Shown one piece after another: positions 44,817 to 55,252 of a stretch of DNA of 64,000 nt. Numbering within the stretch: position 1 is the first letter of the stretch; each line of letters opens with the position of its first letter. Below the pieces are notes generated by a model. The model searched no databases. It was not told the DNA's origin and worked only from the letters and a program-made list of their open reading frames with translations. Origin of the DNA: Astragalus membranaceus (lineage: Eukaryota > Streptophyta > Magnoliopsida > Fabales > Fabaceae); NCBI GenBank assembly GCA_039519185.1, contig CM076849.1, forward strand, positions 34,219,109-34,283,108. Reading direction: 5' to 3'. The translations under genes and the position numbers were made by a program.

Positions 44817-45030
44817 CACTACAAGAATAAGTGTTGTTTCCTGCCATTTTTTCCGACGAACTCTAGTCTGTCGCAATTTTCGACGGATTTCCGACCAAAA
44901 TGTCGTCGCAACCAATCAGGATAAATGCACTACAATTCCCACTCAACATTTCCGACCAAAATATATTTCGTCGCAAATTTCCGACGGACACTTCCGTCGG
45001 AACCCACTAAATATCCGTCGGAAACCATAA
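44817..45030. repeat. Left terminus and subterminal repeats of CACTA 2
   Basis: The 11-bp terminal repeat is followed by TTCCGACGAA, CGACGGATTTCCGACC and CCGTCGGAAAC units. Confidence 0.85.
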
Positions 45031-45054
45031 GACACGAATTAAAAAAAACTAAAA

Positions 45055-45520
45055 CCCTCGATGCTCTGTCACTCTCCTCAAACCAGCGCCTATCTTCCTC
45101 ACAAAACCCTCGAAGGCTCTCCTCCTCTCCTCTCTCAGCGCCTCTCACCCTCAAACCAGTGTTCTCCTTCATCTTCTCCCTCTCTCAGCGCCTCTCCTCC
45201 TCCTTTCTCAGCGCCTCTCCCCCTCTCCTCTCTTAGCATCAAAAGTGCCTTTCACCTTCGAACCGTAGCATCTTCATCACCTTCGAACCGTAGCATCTTC
45301 ATCACCCTCGAAATCGCCTCTCACCCTCTCACCCTCGAAATCGCCTCTCTTCCTCTCACCCTCGAAATCGCCTCTCATCCTCTCACCCTCGAAATCGCCT
45401 CTCACCATTCAAATCGTCTCTCACCTTCAAACTCGTCTCTGAAGCTCGAAATCGCCTCTCACCATTGAAATCGTCTCTCACCTTCAAACTCTTCAAGGCG
45501 TGGTGCTTCTTCAAGGTTTC
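45055..45520. other. CTC-rich low-complexity region of CACTA 2
   Basis: A pyrimidine-rich stretch with repeated units of about 22 bp (TCGAAATCGCCTCTCACCCTC type), probably expanded by slippage. It may derive from a captured 5' untranslated region. Confidence 0.6.
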
Positions 45521-45669
45521 AAGGCTCCGTGTCTTTCATTTTTTAATTGAAACTCTAACCCCAATTTTTGGTTGGAATCAGTAGTTGTTAATGTTTGATT
45601 TAGATTTGATTTGTTGTACAGATTTTGGAATCAAAACCCTAACTCCTCTTTAGTGTTATCTCTCTGTAG

Positions 45670-45748
45670 GAACCAGCTGGAGATGTTTTAGTGTTCCTTA
45701 CTAGTCAAGATGATATTGATGCTAGATCTTCAAAATCCAAGCCTGATG
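45670..45748 (+). pseudogene. Captured exon fragment of a DEAH-box RNA helicase
   Basis: Between TCTGTAG and GGTAAA junctions the sequence encodes EPAGDVLVFLTSQDDIDA, matching the conserved helicase segment (GDxLVFLTGQ) of DEAH splicing-factor-like helicases, with Gly changed to Ser. Only this exon piece is present. Confidence 0.7.
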
Positions 45749-46239
45749 GTAAAATTTCTCAATCACCCTAAATCTTCTCTTTTGCATTGGGTTTTGTTGA
45801 ACATTAGGGTTCCTGGGTGGATTATTGGAGGTGAATTGGGTTTCTGGGTGTTGTTGGTTGATTAAATTTTTACTTTTATGTTTGCTTATGATGATGTTTT
45901 TCATTGGTTGAATAAATTTTATCAATCAATTGACCATTCCTACAGAACGGGAATTTTGTTTGATTGTGTTTTGGTTTTTTAATTTTTAAAATTTGTTTTA
46001 GAAAATTGTTTTGAAAAGCTGTTTTTTAAAAACAAGTATTATCTGATTTGATTTTTTAGTTTTAAAAACAAGTAAATCAGAAACAGGTTTAAATAAGGGA
46101 AGAGTTGGAATCAAGCCCTTAGTGAAATCATTATGGGATAATTTGGTATCATAATGCTTTACCCGTGCATACTAGCTCTTTAATCTGTTTATGACTATGG
46201 TTGCCAATTTTTTAAGTGTATTTGCAGTAAATAAGATTA

Positions 46240-47571
46240 TATTGATTCTTGTTGTCAAAAAAAAGATTATATTGATTCTCTTACCATTTCATGTATTTGG
46301 GCTAATATTTTCAATTTTGTTCTTTTGCAGTCCAATATTTTTGCTTAGGAGAAAATAAGGAAAAGTCAACATGGTAAGTTGGTAAATGATGCTTAAAGAT
46401 CCTTGTTTTGGTTATTTTTTATATTTCATTGATTACCTAATATTGCATGACATGAACTATGAACTGTCAACTCTCTTCAAATCATAATCCGAATTTTGAG
46501 TTATTTTAAATATTGTTCTTCAGTTTGATTGTGTCATAGTAATTAGTTTTTTGATCTCTGATCTGTATTTACCTAATTGGCTATTTAATCTTCCTTTATT
46601 GATCTAATTGCCTTTACTGTTTGGTGCTTATAGAATGTTAACCGCTCTTTGTTGATTAATGGAATAATGATTGTAGAATATGAGAAGTGTTTTTTGAACA
46701 TCGTGTAAGTTTTTGTTTCATCACATTTTAACTAAGCATCAAATTATCATAAAGAAATTATTGTAGGAGAATGAAAATTGTTTGAACAAGCCCTTTGCCA
46801 AAAGTATTCAGGTTCTTCCTGTTGGTTACCTTTCTTAATATCGAGATTAACAAGATAATACTTGGATAAATCTGAAGTCGTGTATAACACTTTCAGATTG
46901 AATCAAATTTCGGGGTTCAACCAAAATTATTCAATCGGATAAAATCAGAAGATTGTATTCAAGAGCTTTTCGTTTTTGGGTATTGAGAGTTTTTCTCTTG
47001 TTATCACTTTCTGAACCAGAATGATCGTTTTCCATCAACAAGAGAGGTTATAGGCGGTTCATGGAAGTTTTAAAGTGGAAAAACAGCATTTTCGGTTGCA
47101 TTTTCGGTCAAGTGGCGCGCAAGTTGCGCACAGTTCGCGCTCCACGCGCAACTGGGCAGAACATCCTGCCAATCCACGCGTAAGTGGCGCACAGTTCACG
47201 CTCCGCGCGCCAACGACCAGAAAGTTATTTCCATGTAATTTCCAAAAAATTTGCCTGAACCGAACATCTCGTTATTACATTAAAATAAGCGTGCACTCTT
47301 ATTTCAATATAATAAAGAGATCAATTACACTAAAATGTCCAACACTTCCTTTAACCCTTCGTTTTCTCTTAAGGTTTTTGTGTGTTTTTTAAGTTCAGTA
47401 GAATGAAAATTGTCATTGATCTTCATGTGACTTGGTGTACTTAACTTAAGGCTACGTAGCATGAGATATAAGTTGAGGTTGTAAATTAGATCCTGTAACC
47501 AATAAGAAATAGCCAAATGTTACTCCATGCACTAATCTATCCAAACCAAACATTCTACAGATAACTTAACA
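46240..47571 (+). repeat. Internal duplication of CACTA 2, copy 1 (with solo LTR)
   Basis: Matches 48419-49240 closely apart from a 525-bp solo LTR and small indels. Confidence 0.85.
46820..47344. mobile_element. Solo LTR inside CACTA 2
   Basis: A 525-bp insert with ends TGTTGG and CCAACA and a perfect 5-bp target duplication CTTCC (46815-46819 and 47345-47349). The second copy of the internal duplication has the same sequence without the insert, CTTCC once at 48999-49003, which is a built-in empty site. It contains two GC-rich near-repeats (47105-47215). Confidence 0.92.
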
Positions 47572-48028
47572 GCTTGTGTGTTTTTACCTTTGTACTGATA
47601 ATGAAGTTATTACTGCTCTTGTTCTTTAAATCAAATCCATTTTATCTTATTTGTTTTTGAATGAGATGTTTGTTATTCACAATCGATAGTGCATCTCCAA
47701 AACAATTTCAGTGTAGCTGCATATTATGTTTTTTTAATGTAATTGGAATTGTAATGTGGTAATTCCTTCACAGTTTTGCAGTTATGGTATCTGAGTGGCT
47801 TTCTCACTGTATTCTTCTTCTGGAGCTAGCTTAACTATGTGCTGGAGTTAGCTATTCAAGTGTTAATATTTCATCAGGTAAGTTTATGCAACATGTTTGA
47901 TTAAATGTGCATAGCTTATTTGTAACAGTATCTCAACATGCTTCTATAAGCAAGAATGTTATTGCATTATCCTCATCTATTTTGTTTTGTTAATCTGAGT
48001 TGTGAACTTGAGGTCTTTTTCATCACAG

Positions 48029-48145
48029 CTTGATTTTGGATGTGGATCTGGCAGCTTGTTGGAGGCATTGTTAAATTATCCAATTTCTCTCGAGAAAATT
48101 GCTGGTGTTGATATTTCACAGAAGGGTCTTACACGTGCTGCTAAG
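48029..48145 (+). pseudogene. Captured exon of HEN1 (small-RNA 2'-O-methyltransferase)
   Basis: A 117-bp stretch between ATCACAG and GTCAGC encodes LDFGCGSGSLLEALLNYP and continues with GVDISQKGL, the SAM-binding motif of plant HEN1, which methylates the 3' ends of microRNAs and siRNAs. The frame is open and the splice sites look intact. No neighbouring HEN1 exons were found, so this is a single captured exon inside the transposon. Confidence 0.85.
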
Positions 48146-48418
48146 GTCAGCTGCACTTTCATATCTCAGTTTTCATTCTAGTATTTTTAAGTAGAGTATT
48201 TAGGGTTTATGTTTAGATAGAATGAAAAGTTTCAAAATTTTGTTGGATATTGTTTGATCTCTTGGGTAGTCATGACTCTTGAATGCTTAGGTTGTTGTTT
48301 TTTGCTGCTGTATTTCCATGAGGATAAGGGGTAAAATCTGAAACTAGGCATTCTGCAGCATAGCTGGACATGGAATATATAACATATTTGTGGATTGATC
48401 AATGGGAAACATATTTTT

Positions 48419-49240
48419 GGATTCTTGTTGTCAAACAAAAAAAGATTATATTGATTCTTTTACCATTTTATGTATTTGGGCTAATATTTTCAATTTTGTT
48501 CTTTTGCAGTCCAATATTTTTGCTACTTTTAGGAGAAAATAAGGAAAAGTCAAGATGGTAAGTTGATAAATGATGCTTAAAGATCCTTGTTTTGGTTATT
48601 TTTTATATTTCATTGATTACCTAATATTGCATGACGTGAACTGTGAACTGTCAACTCTCTTCAAATCATAATCCGAATTTTGAGTTATTTTAAATATTGT
48701 TCTTCAATTTGATTGTGTCATAGTAATTAGTTTTTTGATCTCTAATCTGTATTTACCTAATTGGCATTTTAATCTTCCTTTATTGATCTAATTGCCTTTA
48801 CTGTTTGGTGCTTATAGAATGTTAATCGCTCTTTGTTAATTAATGGAATAATGACTATAGAATATGAGAAGTGTTTTTTGAACATCGTGTAAGTTCCTGT
48901 TTCATCACATTTTAACTAAGCATCAAATTATCTTAAAGAAATTATTGTAGGAGAATGAAAATTGTTTGAACAAGCCCTTTGCCAAAAGTATTCAGGTTCT
49001 TCCTTGAACCCTTCGTTTTCTCTTAAGGTTTTTGTGTGTTTTTTAAGTTCTGTAGAATGAAAATTGTCATTGATCTTCATGTGACTTGGTGTACTTAACT
49101 TAAGGCTACTTGTCTTATGATAAGGGTAGCATGAGATATAAGTTGAGGTTGTAAATTAGATCCTGTAACCAATAAGAAATAGCCAAATGTTACTCCATGC
49201 ACTAATCTATCCAAACCAAACATTCTACAGATAACTTAAC
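48419..49240 (+). repeat. Internal duplication of CACTA 2, copy 2 (empty site)
   Basis: About 95% identical by eye to 46240-47571 without the solo LTR; an extra 18 bp occurs near 49108-49125. Confidence 0.85.
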
Positions 49241-49523
49241 ATCCATGCAATCATCATCATCATCATGTGTTTTTTTTTTCTACAACTCATGTAATTTCAA
49301 CAACTCATTGTCGTGTTCGCTTTTCGCAGCAGCCAGGGGGCGCAGCTGAATCATGATGATGTTGTTAGTGCACTTAAGATTTATCAAAAATCAGGAAGCT
49401 AGGTAGTTACTAAGTGTTCAAATTTTGCGCCTTTTAACACTTAATTGTAATGAAAATCCATGGCATTACTGCACTGTTTGCTCGGGTATGAATGATTTTA
49501 TTTTATTATACAATTCTTTGCAG

Positions 49524-49891
49524 GCAAACTGATTATCATTGCCAATAACTGTCCCCCTTTGAGAAAGTCTGAAATTGAATATTATGCAATGTTGGCTAAA
49601 GTTGGAGTTCACCATTACAATGGAAGTAAGTTCTCTGTCCAATTCATTCTTATCTTTTTTCTATGTTAGTTTGCTTTAATTTTGATAGACAATGTTGACT
49701 TGGGTACTGCATGCGGAAAATATTACAGAGTGTGCTGCCTCAGTATTGTTGATCCTGGTATATTTGATACTTCCTTGAACTATTTCAATCGGGGAAACTA
49801 GGTTTGATCTTCTTTATGTTCTAATTTGATTCGTTGTTCGTTGTTTTCAGGTGATTCGGACATCATTAAGACATTGCCCAGCGAACAGTAA
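49524..49891 (+). pseudogene. Captured three-exon 3' part of RPL30 (ribosomal protein eL30)
   Basis: Exon-like blocks 49524-49625, 49689-49757 and 49851-49891 are joined by GT-AG introns in consistent phase. They encode KLIIIANNCPPLRKSEIEYY, MLAKVGVHHYNG, NVDLGTACGKYYRV and DSDIIKTLPSEQ, followed by a TAA at the native end. This is most of the second half of the 60S protein. The N-terminal part is missing, so it is a captured gene fragment, well preserved and therefore probably a recent capture. Confidence 0.9.
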
Positions 49892-50293
49892 AAGTAGCAA
49901 AGATTTCAGCTTGACACACTCGGGATGTTCAACTTCTTTTAGGGGCTGTTTTTGTTCAACTTTTTATTTTGCAGACTTCTTTTAGGGGCTGTTAAAGTTA
50001 ATTTGTAACAGACTTTGCATTTTACAGCAAGTATTAGGGGTTGTTCAACTTTCTTTTTTGACTCCATTAAGGAATTTACAGACTTGCATTTTGCAGCAAG
50101 TATTTACTTGTTTTGTTCAAGTGAATGACGATGAGTTATCAGATTTTTAGTTGTATAGATTATTGTTAAGTTGTTTATTTATGTTTGCATCCCTACTTCA
50201 GTCTTGTATGTATTCTCATTAGTATGTATAGATATAACTATTAAATAGTATTTTGGATGTATAATTTAATTTTTTTTTTATTTTTTTAAAAAA

Positions 50294-50556
50294 TTTCCGA
50301 CGGATTTCCGACGGAATTGCGACGAAAAGGTGTCAGAGTTTGCGACAACTTTGCCACGGATATTTGCGACGGGTTTCCGACGACTTTCCGACGGAGACAT
50401 TTGCGATGAAAATATCCGTCGGAAATGATTTGCGACGAGCGATTTTGCGACAAAATTTTGTCCGTTGGAAAGTCCGTCGGAAACGTTAATTTGCGACGAA
50501 AATCACTGCATTTGCGACGGATTTTGCCGTCGGAAATCGTCGATTTTCTTGTAGTA
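50294..50556. repeat. Right terminus and subterminal repeats of CACTA 2
   Basis: Dense TTCCGACGG, TTTGCGACGA and CCGTCGGAAA units; nearly identical to the right end of CACTA 1. Confidence 0.9.
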
Positions 50557-50559
50557 GCA

Positions 50560-51365
50560 ATGCTCATGGAAAACTTGCTGCGATCCAAAGAATATTGGCA
50601 TCTGATAGAAACTGGAATTCCAACGCTCGTTGACGAAGCAACACCGGAGCAAACCAAGATAGTTGATGATGCGAAATTGAAAGATCTTAAAGTCAAGAAC
50701 TACCTATTTCAAGCGATAGATCGTGGAATAATTGAAACTATCATGAACAAGGACACCTCAAAGGAAATTTGGGAATCAATGAGGAAGAAATACCAGGGAA
50801 CAACAAAAGTCAAGAAAGCGCAATTGAAAGCCTTGAAAAGAGAATTCGAGTTGCTTGGAATGAAGGAAGAAGAGAGTGTAAATGACTACATTGCAAGAAC
50901 GTTAGCGGTGGCTAACAAGATGAAAGCAAGTGGCGACGACAAGATGGATGAAACGACAGTGGTGGAAAAGATCTTGCGATCTATGCCAAAGAAATTCCAA
51001 TATGTTGTCTGTGCAATTGAGGAAGCCAATAGTGGCATCGATCTCTCTATTGATGAATTGCAAGCAAGCCTGCTGGTTCATGAACAGAGAATGAAAGAAT
51101 ACAAGGGAGAAGAAGAACAAGCCTTGAAAGCCACAATTGCAGGCAGAAGTCGCTACAGAGGAAGAGGCAGGAATGCTAGAGGTGGAAGAGGCAAAGGAAG
51201 AAACACAAACAAAGACTCCATTCAATGCTACAAATGCAACAAATATGGACACTATCCGAATGAATGTCCAAGCTGGGAGGAGAATGCCAACTATGCAGAA
51301 TGCGAAGAAGGGGAAGAACTGCTTCTAATGGCTACAACTGATCTCAAAAACATTCCCACAAAAGG
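50560..51365 (+). pseudogene. Copia 2 gag, remainder
   Basis: Continues the gag of copia 2 after the CACTA insert: a copia gag domain (LRSKEYWHLIETG, KEIWESMRKKYQG) and a CCHC knuckle (CYKCNKYGHYPNEC). The frame is open up to about 51365, where a single-base frame change separates it from the protease (LDSGCSNHMTG), which reads in another frame. Confidence 0.88.
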
Positions 51366-54300
51366 TATGGCAATGGTTTTTAGATTCCGGTTGTAGTAAT
51401 CATATGACAGGCATTAGGGAATGGTTTTGTAGCTTAGATGAGAACTATAAAGTATCTGTCAAATTGGGGAATGGATCTACCATAATGGCTGTTGGAAAAG
51501 GAAATATAAAACTTAGAATTAGAGGCATAATTCAAGTAATTACTGATGTCCTGTATATACCTGTATTATCCAATAATCTGCTCAGTATTGGCCAGTTACA
51601 AGAAAAGGGGCTAGGTGTGTATTTTGAGGATAATATGTGTGAGGTTCATCACAAGAAGAAAGGGCTGATAATGAAGTCAAAAATGACTGAAAAGAAGGTA
51701 TTTCCTGTATCTGCTGCAATGATAACTGGTGACTGTCTCAAAGCAGAATGTGAAGACCTTGGAAGGTTATGGCATTGTAGATATGGTCACCTAGGAATGC
51801 CAGGATTAAAACTACTAGCACAAAAGGAAATGGTGAAATACTTGCCCTTACTGAATGAAGATCACAAAGTTTGTGATAGTTGCATGGTAGCCAAGCAAAG
51901 CAGAGACAATTTTCCTAAGAGCACTACATGGAGAGCCACTAGGAAATTAGAGCTTGTTCACTCAGATATTTGTGGCCCTCTAACCCCTGAATCCAACAGC
52001 AAGAAGAAATATTTCATTACCTTCATTGATGACTTAACTAGGAAGACTTAGGTCTACTTTCTAGCTGCAAAGTCAGAAGCATTGAACACATTTAAGAAGT
52101 TTAAAGCTGTTGCTGAGATGGAGAGTGGTGAGAAAATTGCCTGTCGAAGAACAGACAGAGGAGGTGAGTTCACCTCAGCAGAATTTGTGAAGTATTGTGA
52201 AGATTGTGGAATTAAGAGGCAGCTTACTGCTGCCTACAGCCCTCAACAGAATGGAGTTTCAGAGAGGAAAAACAGAACCACTCTAAACATGGTGAGGAGC
52301 ATGTTGAATGACAAAGAAGTGCCTAAGAAGCTCTGGCCTGAGGCAGTTAACTAGAGCATATTTCTCCAAAACAGGTCTCCAACAGTTGCTGTAAAGGACA
52401 TGACTCCACAAGAGGCTTGGTCTGGCAACAAACCATCTGCCAAGTCTTTTAAGGTCTTTGGATGTGTGGGGTATGTACATGTTCCTGAAGCACAAAGAAA
52501 GAAACTGGATGATAGGAGTACCAAGTGTGTATTACTTGGTATCAGTGAAGAATCAAAGGCCTACAGAATGTATAATCCTGCCACTCAAAGGATTATTATA
52601 AGTAGAGATGTGGTGTTCAATGAGGAGGCAAAATGGAATTGGAAAGGAAAGGACGTGGTGAATGAACAAGACCTCTGTGATGATGAGGAGGACACTGATG
52701 AAATGAAGGTTACTGAAGTTAATACCACTGATGAACTAAGTGAGAAGCAGGCGGAGGATCAGGCAGCAAGTGAAGAAATTGAGCAAAACAATGATGAAGG
52801 TGAAAGTGAGGAAACACGGGAATAGGGGAGGATAAGAAAGCCTCCTGCTTACTTGAGCATATATGAGACAGACCTCCATTTCCCTATAGAGACAGATGAT
52901 GAAGAACAGGGCTTAGCAGCCATGGCTGCTATCACAATTGATGATGATCCTATCTCATTTGAAGTAGTAGTGAAGGACTCAAAGTGGAGAAAGGCCATGG
53001 ACCAAGAGATGGATGCATTCATCAAGAATGACACTTGGGAACTTGTCTCACTACCTACAGATGCAAAAGTGATTGGTGTAAAATGGATTTACAAAACCAA
53101 GTACAAAGAGAAGGGTGAAATAGATAAACACAAGGCAAGATTGGTGGCCAAGGGCTATACTCAAGAATATGAAATAGACTACACTGAGGTATATGCCCCT
53201 GTAGAAAGATGGGACACAATCAGAACCACTCTGGCAGTTGTAGCAACAGAAGGATTGGGAAGTATTTCAGTTGGATGTCAAGAGTGCCTTCTTGCATGGT
53301 GAAATTAAGGAAAACATTTATGTAGAGCAGCCACTGGGATATCAACTGAAGGACTCAAAGGACAAAGTATACAAGCTCAAAAGGGCCTTGTATGGCCTCA
53401 AACAGGCCCCTAGAGTCTGGTACAGTCGCATAGAGACATACTTCCACAGAGAAGGGTTTGAAAGGTGTGACTCAGAACACACTCTGTTCATTAAAAGAAA
53501 AGTCAGTGGCAGGTTCTTGGTGGTCAGCTTATACGTGGATGATCTAACATTCACTGGAAACTCAAATGAGTTGATGAGAGAATTCAAAGAATCTATGAAG
53601 AAGGAATTCTCCATGACTGACCTGGGAAAAATGATTTACTTCTTGGGGGTTCAAGTGATCCAAAATTCTCAAGGAATATTCATCTCTCAAAGCAACTATG
53701 CAAATGAAATTTTGAGCAAGTTTGGCATGAGCAGCAGCAAACCAGTAGGTGTGCTTGTAGTACATGGCTTCAAGCTTTCAAAGCAAGGAGAAGGTGCCAA
53801 GGTGGATGCAACCTACTACAAACAGATAGTAGGCAGCCTGATGTACCTCACAGCTACAAGACCAGACATCATGTACACAGTTGCACTTATTAGTAGGTTC
53901 ATGGAGTGTCCTACTGAACTCCACATGCAAGCAGCTAAAAGGATAATGAGATATTTGAAGGGAACTGTTGACATGGGGATCCTGTACAGCAGACCAAAAA
54001 TAATGAGCTACTATGCTACACTGATAGTGATTTTGCAGGTGACCTAGATGATAGGAGGAGCACCTCAGGATATGTCTTTATCCTAGGAAGTGGTGCTACT
54101 GCTTGGGCATCCAAGAAGCGGCCTATAGTGACACTGTCTACTACTGAAGCTGAATTCATTGCAGCAGCTATGTGTGCTTGTCAAGCCATTTGGCTTAGGA
54201 GGATCATGGAAAAGCTAGGTCACCCTCAAAAGGGAAAAACAGTGATCCTTTGTGACAATAACTCTACCATAAAGCTGTCAAAGAATCCCATTCTACATGG

Positions 54301-54493
54301 GAGAAGCAAACACATAGACATAAGATTTCATTTCCTTCGTGACTTGGCCAAGAAGGAAGTTATAGAACTGCTGCACTGCTGTTCACAGGATCAGATTGAA
54401 GATATAATGACAAAACCATTAAAGCTTGATAGCTTCCAGAAATTAAGAAGAATGCTGGGCATGCAGAGAGCCAATGATCTAGCTCCAAACTGA
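51366..54493 (+). pseudogene. Copia 2 protease, integrase, reverse transcriptase and RNase H
   Basis: Order: protease DSGCSNHM, GAG-pre-integrase (RYGHLGMPG, CDSCMVAKQ), integrase (HSDICGPL, TDRGGEF, YSPQQNGVSERKN), reverse transcriptase (LDVKSAFLHG, LYVDDLTF) and RNase H (STSGYVF, STTEAEFIAAA), ending at DIMTKPL. In-frame TAG stops stand at 52049-52051, 52352-52354 and 52823-52825; the first two are at positions where related integrases have Trp. Frame changes occur near 53255 and, compensating, near 53995. Confidence 0.9.
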
Positions 54494-54580
54494 TTTTTGA
54501 TGCAGTGCATTATGGTGAACAGAACTGAGCTTCTGATGCAGCATCAGTCCGCTGAACAAAAATCAATTTGAGGGAGGATT

Positions 54581-54745
54581 TGTTGGATAAATGGGCTTGT
54601 CCTCTATGTGTATTGGGATTTTAGTTTGTTTGCCTATTCTGTTTAGTTTGTTTTCTGTTGCACCTTCAGTAATTGATGTATATAACACTATTTTGTAACT
54701 CAATTGTAAATGAATGGATTTCCAGTTTTTACTCTGAGATTAACA
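54581..54745 (+). repeat. 3' LTR of copia 2
   Basis: Begins TGTTGGATAA and ends GATTAACA; preceded by the polypurine-like GAGGGAGGATT (54570-54580). Confidence 0.95.
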
Positions 54746-54879
54746 GAGAAAACTCTAAATCATTCAAACTTAGAAAAATGAGTGTCTAACAACAATATTT
54801 AAGGTGGGCTACTTTTTTTTCCAAACAAGACTTAAACAAGCCCACAAGATAAAAAGGCGCGCTAAATGGGCCTTTTACC
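54746..54879. other. Short spacer between copia 2 and MULE B
   Basis: Begins with the GAGAA target duplication of copia 2. No feature was recognised in the rest. Confidence 0.5.
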
Positions 54880-54984
54880 CCCTCAATATTTAGGGTAAAG
54901 ATTTTGTACCCCCCAAATTTCATTTAACTCCAATTAACCCCTCTCATTTTCACCAAAATTTACTTCAGAGCACCCAAATTTTTA

Positions 54985-55190
54985 TCATTCCCGGATTTAT
55001 CCCTTAAAGAGGTATTTCCAGAACCTAATTTTTTTTTAATTTCTGAATTTATCTCTCAGATATAAATCCAGAAGTGTAAATTTGGCTTCCGGATTAGCAA
55101 TTTTTGACTTCTGGATTTATGTATCATAGATAAATCCGGAAGGTTAAATTTACATTTCCGGATTTATGTCCAAGAGATAAATCCATAATG
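54985..55190. repeat. Left subterminal repeats of MULE B
   Basis: Alternating CCCGGATTTATC, ATAAATCCAGAAG and TTCCGGATTTATG units in both orientations. Confidence 0.75.
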
Positions 55191-55252
55191 CATTTATTTT
55201 TTTTAAATACTTAATATTTTTATGTTTATACTTTGTTTATTTTATACAATAT

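Larger units (their letters stand above)
44817..50556. mobile_element. CACTA element 2 (non-autonomous, carries host gene fragments)
   Basis: Starts CACTACAAGAA and ends TTCTTGTAGTA, the last base having drifted from G to A. A perfect 3-bp target duplication GCA lies at 44814-44816 and 50557-50559, inside the gag of copia 2. Termini and subterminal repeats match CACTA 1. In 5740 bp no transposase was seen. Instead there are exon-like fragments of a DEAH helicase, HEN1 and RPL30, with splice sites, plus an internal duplication of about 0.8 kb, one copy of which holds a solo LTR. Confidence 0.93.
44480..54745 (+). mobile_element. Ty1/copia retrotransposon (copia 2), decayed and split by a CACTA element
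   Basis: 165-bp LTRs at 44480-44644 and 54581-54745 differ at about 5 positions. A perfect 5-bp target duplication GAGAA flanks the element (44475-44479 and 54746-54750). Without the CACTA insert at 44817-50556 it would be about 4.5 kb, normal for a short-LTR copia. The pol frame carries three TAG stops and at least three frame changes, so it is inactive. Confidence 0.95.

Noticed and set aside
45061..45468. 135-codon frame with repeated LTLEIASH units
   Set aside because: It comes from a CTC-rich slippage repeat in a transposon and shows no protein-like conservation.
47075..47392. Open frame over the GC-rich part of the solo LTR
   Set aside because: It crosses the LTR boundary and target duplication, so it cannot be a conserved gene.
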